A stretch of 64,000 bases of DNA, taken from positions 16,126,322 through 16,190,321 of the forward strand of contig VDFB02000001.1 in the NCBI GenBank assembly GCA_007258455.2, written 5' to 3'. This document shows positions 11,446 to 22,430 of this stretch, in pieces. A program made the translations under genes and the position numbers. The stretch is from Sequoia sempervirens (lineage: Eukaryota > Streptophyta > Pinopsida > Cupressales > Cupressaceae). Under the pieces are notes generated by a model. It ran no database searches. It saw only the letters and a program-made list of their open reading frames with translations, and was not told where the DNA came from. How positions within the stretch are numbered: the stretch's first letter is position 1; each line of letters opens with the position of its first letter.

Positions 11446-11705
11446 GGGTCAACATGGAAGAAACATGAATTCCTTGACACCTTGTTTCGTCAGCAAAAGG
11501 AAAACTCAAGACAAATGCAAAATAGAAAAGAAAAGATTTTGGGTCAACATGGAAGACACATGAATGTCTCGACACCTTGCATCATCCCTAAAAGGAAAAC
11601 ACAAGACAAATGCAAAAGATAAATGAAAAGAAAATCTTTTGGGTCAACTTGGAAGAGACATGAATGTATTGACACCTTGCGTCATCCCCAAAAGGAAAAC
11701 ACAAT
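11446..11705 (+). repeat. Three-copy minisatellite, period 95-100 bp
   Basis: GGGTCAAC(A/T)TGGAAG recurs at 11446, 11541 and 11641. Each copy continues with CATGAAT, GACACCTTG and AAAAGGAAAACACAA. The copies are about 85% similar by eye. Confidence 0.85.
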
Positions 11706-11869
11706 ACAAATATTTATGAAATAGAGAAGAATGAAGGTACAAATAGAGGAATGTCACAAAGAGAGAGAGAACATCAAATAGAATGTTACGGGGGGTCACA
11801 TTACACACATGCAATCACACAAAAGATAAAGAAAAAAATAATGCAAAAGACTAGTAAGGCACATGTGAG

Positions 11870-12690
11870 TCAACCTATGAGCAGGTCATCCACCTCCCAG
11901 TCATGTTTATTGTATATCGAAGGTGGGAAAATAGCCAAAGGGATAAGAGAAAGTTCCAAATTAAGGGTAGCACCAGGTTCAACACTTTTTGTAGGAGATT
12001 TTTCATCTACGCTCATGGAAGAGAAAAAAAATGTATTCAATTCATTATGCACCTCTTCCTCAATTTGAGCGACCTCATTATCATCATCCAATTTAATCAC
12101 AACAAAAGGTCGAATGATAATGTCCATGTAAGAGTTCAACTCTTGTTGTGTTTTTTGTATTGGATTGTTTTGTGTCGGAGTAGGGGTAGAGTCATCATGC
12201 ATTGCTTCAATCAAGTTTGGATCTTGATTTTCTTTGTTTAGTTCTTCATGTATCCTGTGAGCAAGGGCATGACATCTACACCTACACCTCTCTAGCACCT
12301 CTGTTTCATTTAGTTTTATTTTCAAGTTGTATTTGTGTAGAAGCGGGTTGATCGACCAAAGGTTTATTTTCTTCCCTAAGGAGAGGAATGGAATGAACCA
12401 CAGGAGGTTGTTCAACCACTTTCTCTTTGACTTTTTAAACCTATTTTATTCTAGGAGGTGTGATGAGGTTGTTTTCATGGTCTCTTAGTCTTTTGTAAGA
12501 GGTAGGGGAAGGTTATGTTTTAGGTTGGTTTTGGTCGTTTGGGGATTCCTTAGGCTCAATCATGGTTTTGTCTAGGATGGTAGGCTCGGTGGTGGATGGG
12601 GACATGTTTTGGAGGGATAGTTCTGCTATCTTCTTTGCCTTGAACTACTGATAGGACAAGAAAAAGAAGTCTTCTCGTGGTTTTATAGGT
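11870..12690 (-). pseudogene. Region downstream of the protease, acidic, unknown
   Basis: A 181-codon open block (12415-11870) plus upstream pieces of related character (such as SPSTTEPTILDKTMIEPKES, near 12600) read as protein rich in Glu, Asn, Pro and Thr, with an unusual CRCRCH cluster near 12285. No domain is recognised. By position it would be the linker after the protease, but the reverse transcriptase expected next is missing. Confidence 0.4.
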
Positions 12691-12719
12691 TCCATGGGCT
12701 CAGGCCAAAAGAAATATAA

Positions 12720-13046
12720 GGAAAAGTTACCTTTAGAGGATAATGGGTTAAAGCCACTATGGTGAACAATGAATAATTCATTGTCAAAGGGAAACTTTAG
12801 CATTTATGCACAACCAAAGGGGCAACTTTCATGGAGTGAAGCAATGGATGGTCTAACTTCACATAGAATTTTTTTCACTACGAGATGATGGAGAATGAGA
12901 CATCTAATTTTTTTGGTCCAATTTGCAATGGTAAAGTGATCGATCCCATCGTAGGGCAAGAAAAACCATTATGTATCTTGATCCATGCTATCGGTTTATC
13001 GTATATATCTTGATAGAGCTCATGCAAAAGTAAGAATTTCTCGATT
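12720..13046 (-). pseudogene. Second half of a retroelement aspartic protease
   Basis: The translated minus strand gives FLLLHELYQDIYDKP, then TMGSITLPLQIGPKKLDVSF and HPLLHSMKVAPLVVHKC. The pattern G(S/T)I.LP...GP....F followed by (R/H)P.LH.M.A.P...H.C is the flap and C-terminal part of Tat/Athila-type proteases as I know them. It is in register with the first half at 14256-14430 once the solo LTR is ignored. One stop lies between the two motifs. Confidence 0.6.
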
Positions 13047-13051
13047 ATCAA

Positions 13052-14254
13052 TATGAATGTTGTTCCTAGACCTACTCACATATAAACAAACAAGTGATCA
13101 TTAGTCAATAAACAAGTAGAAACTAAGCATTCCCGATGAAATTCGTTAAACATAAGAACATGAAAACAAAGTAAAATATCAAATAAATTACTAATGAAAC
13201 ACTATTCTAAATGCTCAAACCAACATCCCATAGGGGGATTGGTGCTTCTTTGATGTGGAAAGAAGCCCTTTCTCAATCCCTTGATAAGATTTATGGATTA
13301 AATGTGTGCTTCTTGATGCAAAATTCCAATAAACTAGCTATGAATGATGAATTCTATGCCTAACTTGTGGATGATATTGTGGATAATAACCTTGCATGAA
13401 CTTGTGTATGATTGTGGATGAACTTGTGTATCCTAAATCAATAGAGAATGCCTCTATTTATAATGAAGAAAGATTGAAGAGTGAAGAATGGGGAGAATGT
13501 GGGATTAAAAAATGGACCAATGGCATTGTGCCACTTGTCAACATGCTAATGAAGGGAGGTGAAGTACATTTTGAACAATGTGCATGTTAAATGCATGTAG
13601 TTGATATTTGAAAGCCAAGAGGTGGCTTGTGTAAGAGGAGGTGTAAGGGCCTTCAATGCCATGTAAGAGCCTTCAATGCAAAGGTGGAGGAAAAAAGTCC
13701 TTTGGGAGGGAAAATTCAAATGGGTGGAATATTCCAAGAATATGCCATATTTGAATGAAAATAGGGTAATTAGTAAATCAAATAAATTGATTTACACGTG
13801 CAACTTGACCAAGGTTGAATTACCCTAGGGTGGAGTTAAAAGCTAGAGGAATGGGGGATTAGTGTTAGGAGTTAATTAATTTAGGATTAATTAAATTGGA
13901 TGAAATTAGTTTGATTTATGACATTTGATTTAGATGTTTGGGTTCATTTAAATAAAATGAGAGCATGTTGGAACATTAGGATTTTAATTAAATAAAATTG
14001 ATTTATTTAATTAAAGGAAGAACATTAGGATTTTAATTAAATAAAATTGATTTATTTAATTAAAGGAAGAACATTAGGATTTTGATGAAATAATTCGATA
14101 AAGTGTATTATCTGATTAAGGAGAAAATTTTGATGAATTTAATTGATTAAATAAATATTATTCAATTAATTGGTTAGTGTGGAAGTGATTAAGGAAGAAT
14201 CAGTGTTAGTGAATCAAGTGCATGATGTCGATCAAGATATTTTGAGTGTCTACA
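13052..14254 (-). repeat. Solo LTR (~1.2 kb) inserted in the protease
   Basis: The minus-strand start TGTAGACACTCAAAA at 14254 matches the LTR starts at 41503, 51279 and 59578. Flanking 5 bp are ATCAA (13047-13051) and ATCAC (14255-14259), a 4 of 5 match, and the protease frame resumes when it is removed. The length, 1203 bp, is close to the 1190 bp LTR of the element at 40.3 kb. A minus-strand TATA box (TTATAAATAG) lies near 13455-13465. The left terminus lacks a clean TG/CA end, so that boundary is less sure. Confidence 0.6.
13972..14085. repeat. 49-bp tandem repeat inside the solo LTR
   Basis: The unit starting AACATTAGGATTTTAATTAA repeats at 13972 and 14021, with a third partial copy at 14070. 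Each unit contains an AT-rich palindrome (TTAATTAAATAAA...TTTATTTAATTAA). Confidence 0.9.
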
Positions 14255-14255
14255 A

Positions 14256-14450
14256 TCACATTCTCTTCAAAGGAGGGATCTATTAGTATCCCATTAGTGG
14301 GCTTGTCATAGATACGGCCAGCTATGCAAAGAGGACCATCAGGAGCATGTTTAAGTATATCCTTAGAGAAGAAAGTGATTTCGGGAGGATTCTTAGTTCG
14401 ACCCTTATGAGGAATGATGTCTATAACTCCTACCATGTCATCCATAGGAT
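14256..14450 (-). pseudogene. First half of the retroelement protease
   Basis: The minus strand reads APDGPLCIAGRIYDKPTNGILIDPSFEENVI. The stretch ILIDPS..NVI is the active-site loop of Tat/Athila proteases, in which D(S/T)G is commonly DPG/DPS. The open frame runs on artificially into the LTR (VDTQN...), which is how the insertion shows itself. Confidence 0.6.
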
Positions 14451-14599
14451 CTATAGACTGATGTTGGATAGGATCATTGTTATCATAATCTGTGTCAAAA
14501 TTCATCACATCATTCTTCGTACTTTTGCTGGCTTTGACAAATGAAATATTATGTTTTTGCATGGGTTTGGTAAATATTTGAAGATTTTAGTTAGGAGTT

Positions 14600-14770
14600 G
14601 CAACTGACTTATTTCCTTGATCATTTACACCTCCAATAGAAAGATGACCGAAATCAATGAGGTCTTGCACAACATGTTTAAGACACTTGCAATGTTCTAT
14701 GTCATGTCGATTTTGTTAGTGGTAATGACAATGCACATTTGATCTAAAGCTTGGGGGTAAAGTTTTATTA
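14600..14770 (-). pseudogene. Gag zinc knuckle remnant
   Basis: The minus strand gives CHYH-stop-QNRHDIEHC followed by LKHVVQDLIDFG. This is the Cys-x2-His...His-x4-Cys variant plus a (K/R)-x2-(I/V)QDLID helix found after the gag core in Tat/Athila elements. One stop replaces a residue in the knuckle. Confidence 0.55.
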
Positions 14771-14984
14771 GGATCAGGTGTTTTGATGAGAGGCAAGGTA
14801 ATCATTTGCTGGTCTAAAAGTTGGGTAATTGTGTTATGAAGGGTATCACGTAGGGGAGTGAATTATCTTTTTCGTGTCTCCATAACTAAAGGGTATCGAG
14901 GCTTTAACAACAACTACTTGGTTATTGACATTTTGAGTTGGTTGTTGAGGGGGATTGAATTCAAGGAACCCTTTATTCTATTTT

Positions 14985-15413
14985 CTAAAAGGTTGGGAAT
15001 TTTTTTGTGTTTGTGGGCTCGAATTTCTTGGTTTGGATAGAAGTGAATTTTATATCTTGACTACTAACTAAGTTTTGATAGTCACAGAGGGTAGTACAAA
15101 AGTGCATAAAGGATGTGAATTTCATCATTGTGAGATTGTCTTGAATCTTGCTTTGAAAATTTTCTATGAACATATTTTGAAGGTGAGGGTTGGGTACCTT
15201 GATATCAATTTGGGAATAAAGTGATTGATAGCGTGAGATAAAGTCAGTGATCTTTTCTTCTTCTTTTTGCTTACATCTCATCAAATCAACCAAGGTCATC
15301 TTTCGGGTCATATGCACTTGGAAATAGTTTACAAATGCCTCAAAGAGTTCATTATATGAACGAATTGAGTTGTTTGGTAAAGAAGAGAACCATTCCAAGG
15401 AAGTATCTTTCAA
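14985..15413 (-). CDS. gag: Retrotransposon gag core domain (142 codons open)
   Basis: The ORF starts MKDTSLEWFSSLPNNSI and continues SYNELFEAFVNYFQVH, LVDLMRCKQKEEEKITDFISRY. The LEWF..LP..SI.....L...F...F pattern followed by L....Q...E...DF..R is the retrotransposon gag (capsid) family. The internal Met is only the first Met of an open block; the true gag begins upstream near 16349. The domain is intact but the surrounding frame is broken. Confidence 0.75.
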   Translation of the reverse strand: MKDTSLEWFSSLPNNSIRSYNELFEAFVNYFQVHMTRKMTLVDLMRCKQKEEEKITDFISRYQSLYSQIDIKVPNPHLQNMFIENFQSKIQDNLTMMKFTSFMHFCTTLCDYQNLVSSQDIKFTSIQTKKFEPTNTKKFPTF

Positions 15414-15636
15414 TGACCTAGAAAAAAGTCACTACATAAAGTGGTGTAGGCATTGACATGGTTAGAAGGATCTCCCTTTCCTCCGTATTTCTCAAATCTA
15501 GGTGTACCTCTACACCTTGTGGCATCGGTGTTCGCAATATCTCCAAGGACAATGGACTACTTTTGACATAATATGTAGGTGGGCCATTTTGATTTTGATT
15601 GATGGCGGTTACTTGCTTTTGAAGGGATGAAATGGT

Positions 15637-16349
15637 TTAGAAAATTTGAGTAATGAGAGGATCATTACTTGTGTTGTGGGATGAAAGTGAAAAAGGTGAA
15701 GGAGTATATGTGTATGTAGGACAAGTGAATGAAATGCTTATAGGTGGTAAAGTGGTAGGAGATATAATGTGCGATGCCACATAGGAACTAGAGATGCTAG
15801 CAAGAATACCTAAGGAAGGAATCACATTACTAACTTGTTGCATTGTTGTTGTGACTTGAGGTTTGGTATATGTATGTATTGAGGCAATTATTGTGGGAGG
15901 AGGAATTTGAGTTCCTCCTTGGCTTGCGACATTGCTTGTTGATAAAGGGAAACTAGTGGTTGGGGTGAGATGTTTTCCAAATATTTGAACTATGTTTTTA
16001 CAAGGTTAAGTCCATCTTCATTTTAAAGCATGCTGTGAATGTTGTCTATAGTAGGGATAGCGGTAGTTGAAATGTTGTCATTTTTCACTTGATGTTGTAA
16101 GTTAGCTAGGTCCTCATGAATTTGAATTATGTTTTCTTGCGGGACACTATCATTCCTTGTTTCAACTTGCATACCAATTGAAGGTAAAGAGTTGCTAAGG
16201 GTGTTGTCCATACGTAGTGTACTAGTATCAACACTAGGAGTGAAAGAGCTAGAAAACCCAAGATCCACAATGATTATGCTATCATGGGATGACATGAGTC
16301 TCAAACTTCCTCTCACTATGGTGTTAGAAATAGGACACCAAATACTCAT
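15637..16349 (-). pseudogene. Gag N-terminal region, Ser/Pro/Thr-rich
   Basis: Two open blocks (16349-16023, 108 codons; 15843-15637, 68 codons) with the character of low-complexity retroelement gag N-termini: HEDLANLQHQVKND and a TPSPFSLSSHN stretch. No domain is assigned; the link to gag is by position and strand. Confidence 0.4.
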
Positions 16350-16379
16350 GCAAGGGCTACTAAATGCAAGGTGAATGCA

Positions 16380-17250
16380 AATGCAATATAAGCTAAGAAC
16401 AATGTGTTAGGACTAAAAATTTCCACATGTTCCCATCAACCTCTATCCATTTATCACGTAGTACCCACAGTATTTCACTAGACTCAATTTCATGATCTAA
16501 ACAAATTTTTGAGGTTTGTGTAAACAATCCATTTTGTAGCCATCATACTCGAGCAATTGCACCCATAAAATCCATCAAAGTCCTCTTGACACTATCGGAC
16601 TAACTATAATCTATCGGTGAAACTCCCATCCCTACCCCACCGATAGCCCAATAAGGGAAGTCCATATCCTTACATCAGTGTAACATCTTTCCATCGGGAT
16701 AACTCCCAAAGTAGTTTCCCTGATGGGCCAATAGGAAACAACAGAGATTATCACATCGCTGCAGCTTGGGTGCATCGGTGGAATGAATAATGAAGGTTCC
16801 CCGATAGCCCGATGTAACCACAAATTACCAAGATATAACACTTATCGATGAAGCTAGGATGTATCGGGGTAGCATTGTTAGATGTATTTCTGATAGACCA
16901 AAAGAAGAACTCTCATTAGTGGAGAAGGTGGCTATCAGTGGAGATTGAATCAAAGTTTCAACAATATAGCGATAAGTGATTAATATTTGTTGATGTGACG
17001 TCCAAAGAGCGTCGTCAGGATATTTAACATAAATATTCTCCCCGATGACAAGACTGGAACAAGTGGTGTATTAATGATCTAGAACTAAAGTGAATTGCAC
17101 CACGAATTGATCATACGATTGAAAAAACTTTAAAGGATACGCTAAGGGAAGAGGTAGAAGGGATGAAGCTTGGAGTTTTTAAGCAGTAAAACCAAGGGCA
17201 GCAAAAATTCACGTAAGTACTCCACTCTTAGCTAGAAAATTGCATTTTTT
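16380..17250. other. Non-coding stretch with repeated ATCGG/CCGAT motif
   Basis: No gene is seen. Between about 16593 and 17045 the pentamer ATCGG or its complement CCGAT occurs about ten times (CTATCGGTG, CCGATAGCCC, CATCGGTGG, TATCGGGG and others), with associated GGGCCAATA/CCCAATAAGGG words. It lies directly upstream of the plus-strand ORF at 17259 and could be its leader or LTR. Confidence 0.6.
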
Positions 17251-17258
17251 TAGAATTT

Positions 17259-18476
17259 GTGATGGAGGAAAATGCAAAAAAGTGTAAGGTAAAGAAACAG
17301 AAAAATGAAAGGAATCTAAACCAAGACCTAATAGACCAGTGTCTAGGATCAGGGCCACGACCTAGAAGAAGTGTTCAAACAAGTAAATTGTTAGACAAGC
17401 ATAGGGACCATATGGGGGATGTTTGGACACCACACCGGGGCTATGAGCTTTTTATGTATCACTATAGGAAGCAATTTAGATTTCAACCATTATGTAACCC
17501 ATGGAGATTGAATTTAGGGATACTTGTGGTGCCAAATGTGTTTGTCAATGTAGAATTAATGAAATCCTTGGCCAGTCGATATAATCCTAAGAAAAGAACT
17601 ATTTAATCACCTAATGGAGTCGATATGCTTGTTATCTCTAGAGACCTAATTTCTAATGTATTTCAGCTAGAAGGTCCCATGAGCCTTCCATTCACCATTA
17701 GAGATATTTTAACAAAATATCATTGCATGGATACTAGTTACAAGAGATGGAAGCTACCGTTGCACATACCCAAAAATGAGCAAGGTTAGCTCAGGAAATT
17801 TACGAGCAATGAAAATCCTCCATTTCATATAGATTTGTTTGAAGAGTATTTCCAATATACATATTACTTAGTTGGTCAAGTCTTGGGAATTGAGGTGCCA
17901 CCACTTATGTCTATTGCACTGATGGTTGTAGCAACTGATATACAAAGAAAATATGCTAGGTCATTTGACTATGCAAACTATTTGGAAAATTCCCTAAACC
18001 AAGGGCTTGAAAGGGTAAAAAAAAATAGTGATTGCATGGATTTCAAACATTATTCCTTGTTGATGCATTTACTTTTGTATGAAGGTCATGTTAGAAATGT
18101 GTGGGGTAAAGAATTAAGAATCAAAGACACAGATGAAGATGGAAACTTTAAACTTGTGTAGATGTGGACTGCCCTATGGGATATTCGGTGTGATAGGTCA
18201 CATTACTTATATTTTGAATAATATTTTGTTAAACCGCTAATGAAGTTGCTAGGCTATTCATATGATCACAATCTATCCTTAGAAGTGCAGAGATTTTTGA
18301 TACCACAGGAGAATAACCCAAATGACAAAGTGAACCATAATTGCGGAGACCGGTATGCCTACTTTGATTGCATAGTACTAAGGTTTTATAGATTTGAAGG
18401 TGTTCCACATTTGTTACCCCGAGTGGTTCCTAACATAATTGCTTATTTGGAGACTGTACGATAATTAGCAAAGTTT
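17259..18476 (+). pseudogene. Unknown large ORF, N-terminal half (broken)
   Basis: A single frame reads through about 400 codons with five in-frame stops (17604, about 17787, 18159, about 18220, 18462), each explicable by one base change. It starts MEENAKKCKVKKQKNER and continues GSGPRPRRSVQTSKLLDKHRD, IFEL-type FQLEGPMSLPFTIRDILTKY, FHIDLFEEYFQYTYYL and AYFDCIVLRFYRFEG. The even composition and long stop-poor frame show it was a real protein. I recognise no catalytic domain. Its position beside retroelement genes suggests an extra ORF carried by an LTR retrotransposon. It continues, after a frameshift near 18480-18510, into the next entry. Confidence 0.6.
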
Positions 18477-18511
18477 GATGCTAAACATCTCAAGAGTCAT
18501 AATAATCACTC

Positions 18512-20457
18512 ATGCCTAGTACTCTTTGTTTTGGAGATTTCATAGTATGTGCCTTTGAAGGATATAAAGAGATTGATGCAAAATTAGCCCATTACAACCT
18601 TCCCCTTGGGTATGAAAGAAAGAAATTTGACGCAGAGGGATTTATTCATCAAGCAACATTAACTCAGAATTTTTCTAGATATGAGCATTGGTTTGCACTG
18701 GATGATGTGATTAGGAAACGAGATGAAGCTTCCACTAGTGAGAGAATGGTTTCATATAATAAAGTTTTTCTTGCAAAGGAATGGAAGAGGAAGAATGTCC
18801 CATCATATAGAGAAGCATTTGCTAATGTACAAGATCCCTTGGCTAGAATTGAGCAGCTTATTGCTCATATGAATGAAATAATAAAATATGTTCCCTTATA
18901 CATTTTTGATACATCTCATACAAGTTACATAGGAATGCAGGCCGACGATGTGGAGCCTTTGGATCACATACCCTCACAACCCACCCTTGATGTATGTTTC
19001 TCTAGTGACAACCGTGAAGAAGAAGGAATTGATGAAGAGAGTGATGAAGAGGAGCAACCAGTGGAATAGATAAAGGCCCCTGTGATCACACATTATGAAC
19101 CCCCTCAGAAGTTGGTAAAATTTGAAACATCAGATGAGTTATTTGATGACATTAGGGTCAAGGATGGTCATGAATTCATTTATGATAATGATTTTGTTAA
19201 AACTCCTGAATTCAAATCATTTTTTTATGAGTATAAGGGGAAGAAGATAAGACAAAAGGAGCAAGACATTACTCTTGAGAAGGAAGTTGCCACCTTAGAA
19301 GGATTGAAAAAGGAAGTGGACAGGGAGATGCAATCCATCACCCATGAAAGAGGTAGGGAATTACTCCAAGAGGCTGGGGAATTACTGCTACTAGGATGGG
19401 ATATGAACTCTGCAATTGTGTTTGATAGTTTCAAAAAAAGAGGGGATACAACAATGACCCTAACAGAGGAAGCTAGTGATAAGATATATTCGGGGTTTGG
19501 ATATAATCCATATCAAGATACCTTTCTTATTTGTTAATTATATCCTCACGAGAAGAGGCCAACAGTAATTGAAAATCCTAATAAAGTATTTGGACACCTT
19601 TTGGTCAAAAGATTTGGGGACACTAGTCCCTTAGAAACTGTAGAGTTGAATGTCAATGTGGCAAGATTCACTAGAGCACAAATTGAAAAAGAAGTTATCA
19701 CATTAAATGGAGAAGTCATCTTCCTCTTCTACTCCATAATTGTATGCTCCATGGCTTGAGAAAGATAAAAGAGCATTAAATGCATTAGATGATGTAGCTT
19801 ATTGGAAAAATTCCCATTTGAAAGCCCAAGAAAAGTGTAGAACACTGGAAAAGGAAGTGAAAATCACTATGTATAATATTGTGTCTGAAATAATTAAGGA
19901 GAGGTTCAACAAGCCGATGAAGCAAGCTAGTGATTACTAGGGTATGTTTAAGCAAATACAATCAACACTAGAGGAAAATGTCTTATTACAAGGAAGAATG
20001 ATTGATAAAAAGGAGCTTTTGGATAAATAGGTTCTAAAGGACCAAATAATGCAACAATATAACAACTTGGTGAAATACCATAACCAATATCAACATAGAC
20101 TCGAGGAGGATCTCAGTTGTTTTAATTTGGTTCCCGCACTCCATGATGATACAGGGAATCTTTGAAAAGAGGATGATTGGAAAGCAAAGTTTATAGGATT
20201 TATAATAATTGCATTGTAGGAGATTAATGATGAAGATATGTTCTTGCAAAATACTCATAAATAGATTGATAAATTCATGCATATGGAGTATGATATGAGA
20301 GAAGTCATTTCCAATGCAGACACCCATGTAGAACAAGGATATATTGATCATCTCTCAAATTTTAATCTATTTATTAATCGGGCAGTGGACATTCCAGACA
20401 CAACTGAACAACCATCAGAATTGGTTGGTGGTAATGATGTGGACCCTATCATATAGT
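18512..20457 (+). pseudogene. Unknown large ORF, C-terminal half (broken, coiled coil)
   Basis: Two long open blocks (18512-19069, 185 codons; 19082-19537, 151 codons) share one frame with one stop between them. After a further frameshift near 19735 the frame continues to 20457 with scattered stops. Features are a basic region (FLAKEWKRKNVPSYREAF), an acidic tract (EEEGIDEESDEEEQ at about 19016-19062), an E/K/R-rich helix (RQKEQDITLEKEVATLEGLKK) likely to be a coiled coil, and a second helical stretch (AQEKCRTLEKEVK). The family is not recognised. Together with 17259-18476 it would make a protein of about 1050 residues. Confidence 0.6.
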
Positions 20458-21763
20458 AAAAGCTTTGAACAGGTCTTAGATGGCCATAGGATTTTACTTA
20501 GAGATTAAAAAATTGGCACACACATTTGTGATTATGTTAGTTTCTTATGTGATCAAAACTTGTGTCTTTTGGTCTGAAGCTTGTTTCCTCTCGTATATAT
20601 AAGAGAGACTAGGACCATAAGAAAGATATAGGAGAAGATAGTAGTAGAATAGGGATAATTAATGGATAGCAAAAAAGTTCCATAATGTTTATATTCTGAA
20701 AGAGTATGTTGCAAGCAGTATTTCGAAGAAGTCAATGAAAGATCTCTAATTTTGTGGCGTTATCTTGGTATCAATTGTTTGTTGAAGTTATTCAATTGTC
20801 TAGTTGTCTTCATTTTAGCGCTTCTTTATTATTTAAATTGGTATATCAAGTATATATTCAATTTATCAATGCATATTTGTTGTATTTGTGTGATATGATT
20901 AATTGGTTTCCCCAAAGGAATTAAAAATCCGTCTAGTCAATCACAGTAATATGGAAGTATTATTTGGATTAGTAAGAAGAACCATATAACTAGGATTGTC
21001 AATCTATCTCCAATTTGGTGTTATCTATGTTCTTGCATAATTTATTCAATTGGTTCTTTCAAGTAAAGATTAAAATCCTTTTGATAAATTATAAGTAACC
21101 TAGTTTTGTCAGTTGGATAAGTAAGTAGAGTTTTTCAGTCACTTGCTTGCATGTTTATACAAGTTATAAACCAATATTAGTGTGCCAAATAGTTAGAGCT
21201 ACTACCAAATACAAGCCACTTATCTTAGACTTTCATTTGACTCCATTTACCCAACAAGGCACTGGTCTTATCAATTTCATCATTTAGTTTTATCAAATTT
21301 ATTTTCAAAACCTCACATTTGTTAATTGAACATATTCATAAACTTCATCTTGATATTGCTTATACAATTTATACCAAATTAGGATTACATCTCTCCACTC
21401 TCAATTGCCATTGTGGATAGATTGTTCAAGTAGGAAACAAATAGTCTAAGTCAGGTCCATTTGCATTGGTACACCCACCTAGGTTTGGAAAAGCCTAAAG
21501 AGAAGAAGGTTCAAGTACATCATTTGGCCTTGTTTATTAGCCTAAAATGTACCAAGAGCTTGGAAACCTCTTGTGGTTTTCTGACCAACATTTTTGAGAA
21601 CTAACACAATGAAATGCTTAAAATAGAAATTCTGGAAACTGAAACAAAAAAGCAATTGTGTTGTAGAAAAATAGACCCTTTGCTTGACATGGGATTAATT
21701 CATGATAAAATGGACCTAATGAGATCTTAATCTAGTATTGTGAGGTATTTTATGCATCCACAC
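20458..21763. other. Non-coding DNA with a TATA box
   Basis: No gene is seen. TATATATAAG at 20594-20603 is a good plus-strand TATA box. A word resembling an initiator-tRNA-Met primer site (TTGGTATCA, about 20767) follows 170 bp later, so 20460-20766 could be the end of an LTR, but no partner copy is in the window. Confidence 0.35.
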
Positions 21764-22430
21764 TAGGTCTTGGACCCTTGAAAATTAAATAAAATACATT
21801 TAATAACATCTTGTGAAGGTATTGTGAAGTGTTGTAATACATTTCTACACTCTTGTAGACTCTTTTTAATATAATTCATTTAATTATTCCCTTTTATTCA
21901 TTATTAATTTAAAGTGTTGTAAAGTCTTATAACCAAATTTCATGCTTTTCTAGGCACATCTCCTTATTTACACCTTTCTTATGACTTATTTGACCCCTTT
22001 ATGCCCTCATGTCTTAATTAAGTGTATTTTTGAATGTAAACCCGACAAAAAATATTAAATGCAAGTTAATTCTTGACACCCACTTTTGAGCCCAAGGTGG
22101 GACCCATTCGCCATGGGTCCTTGGCTCCAATTTCAAAATATTTTAATTTCCTTTTAGGTTTTTATTTAAAAATCACTTGATGTCGGCCTATGATGAGGTA
22201 TGAATGGTTACTAAGGCACAATTTTGTATAAATAAGTGTTTTTCACCTCATTTTGACACCTTCTTACACTCAACAACTCATTTTTATATCTCTCATCATT
22301 AATCTTTTATCTCAAGTCAAGCAACTTAGGGTTTCTCTATTAGAAGTCTTCATGTTAGCTTTCTAAAGCATTCAAGGGCTGAATATTCCTCCATTGCTAC
22401 AAAAATTCAAGATCAATCATCATGGCAAGG
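21764..22430 (+). repeat. Left arm of an inverted pair of related LTR-like sequences
   Basis: The words CACTAGGTCTTGGACCCTTG, GAAGTGTTGTAA and GCTTTTCTAGGC recur in reverse complement at 25200-25480 in the same order. A TATA box (TATAAATA, 22227-22234) lies 400-450 bp in, with the matching box on the other arm at 24825-24832 on the minus strand. No coding potential is seen. Confidence 0.6.

Larger units (their letters stand above)
11870..16349 (-). mobile_element. Tat/Athila-like Ty3/gypsy gag-protease remnant, split by a solo LTR
   Basis: Reading leftwards the order is a Pro/Ser-rich N-terminal region (16349-15637), the gag core (15413-14985), a Cys/His knuckle (about 14745-14655), the protease first half (about 14430-14256), a solo LTR (14254-13052), the protease second half (13046-12720) and an acidic region (12690-11870). 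RT and integrase are absent, so this is a deletion derivative or truncated copy. Its own LTRs are not identified. Confidence 0.7.

Noticed and set aside
14206..14562. 118-codon frame as an intact protein
   Set aside because: Its C-terminal ~15 residues come from the solo LTR; the rest is half of a split protease.
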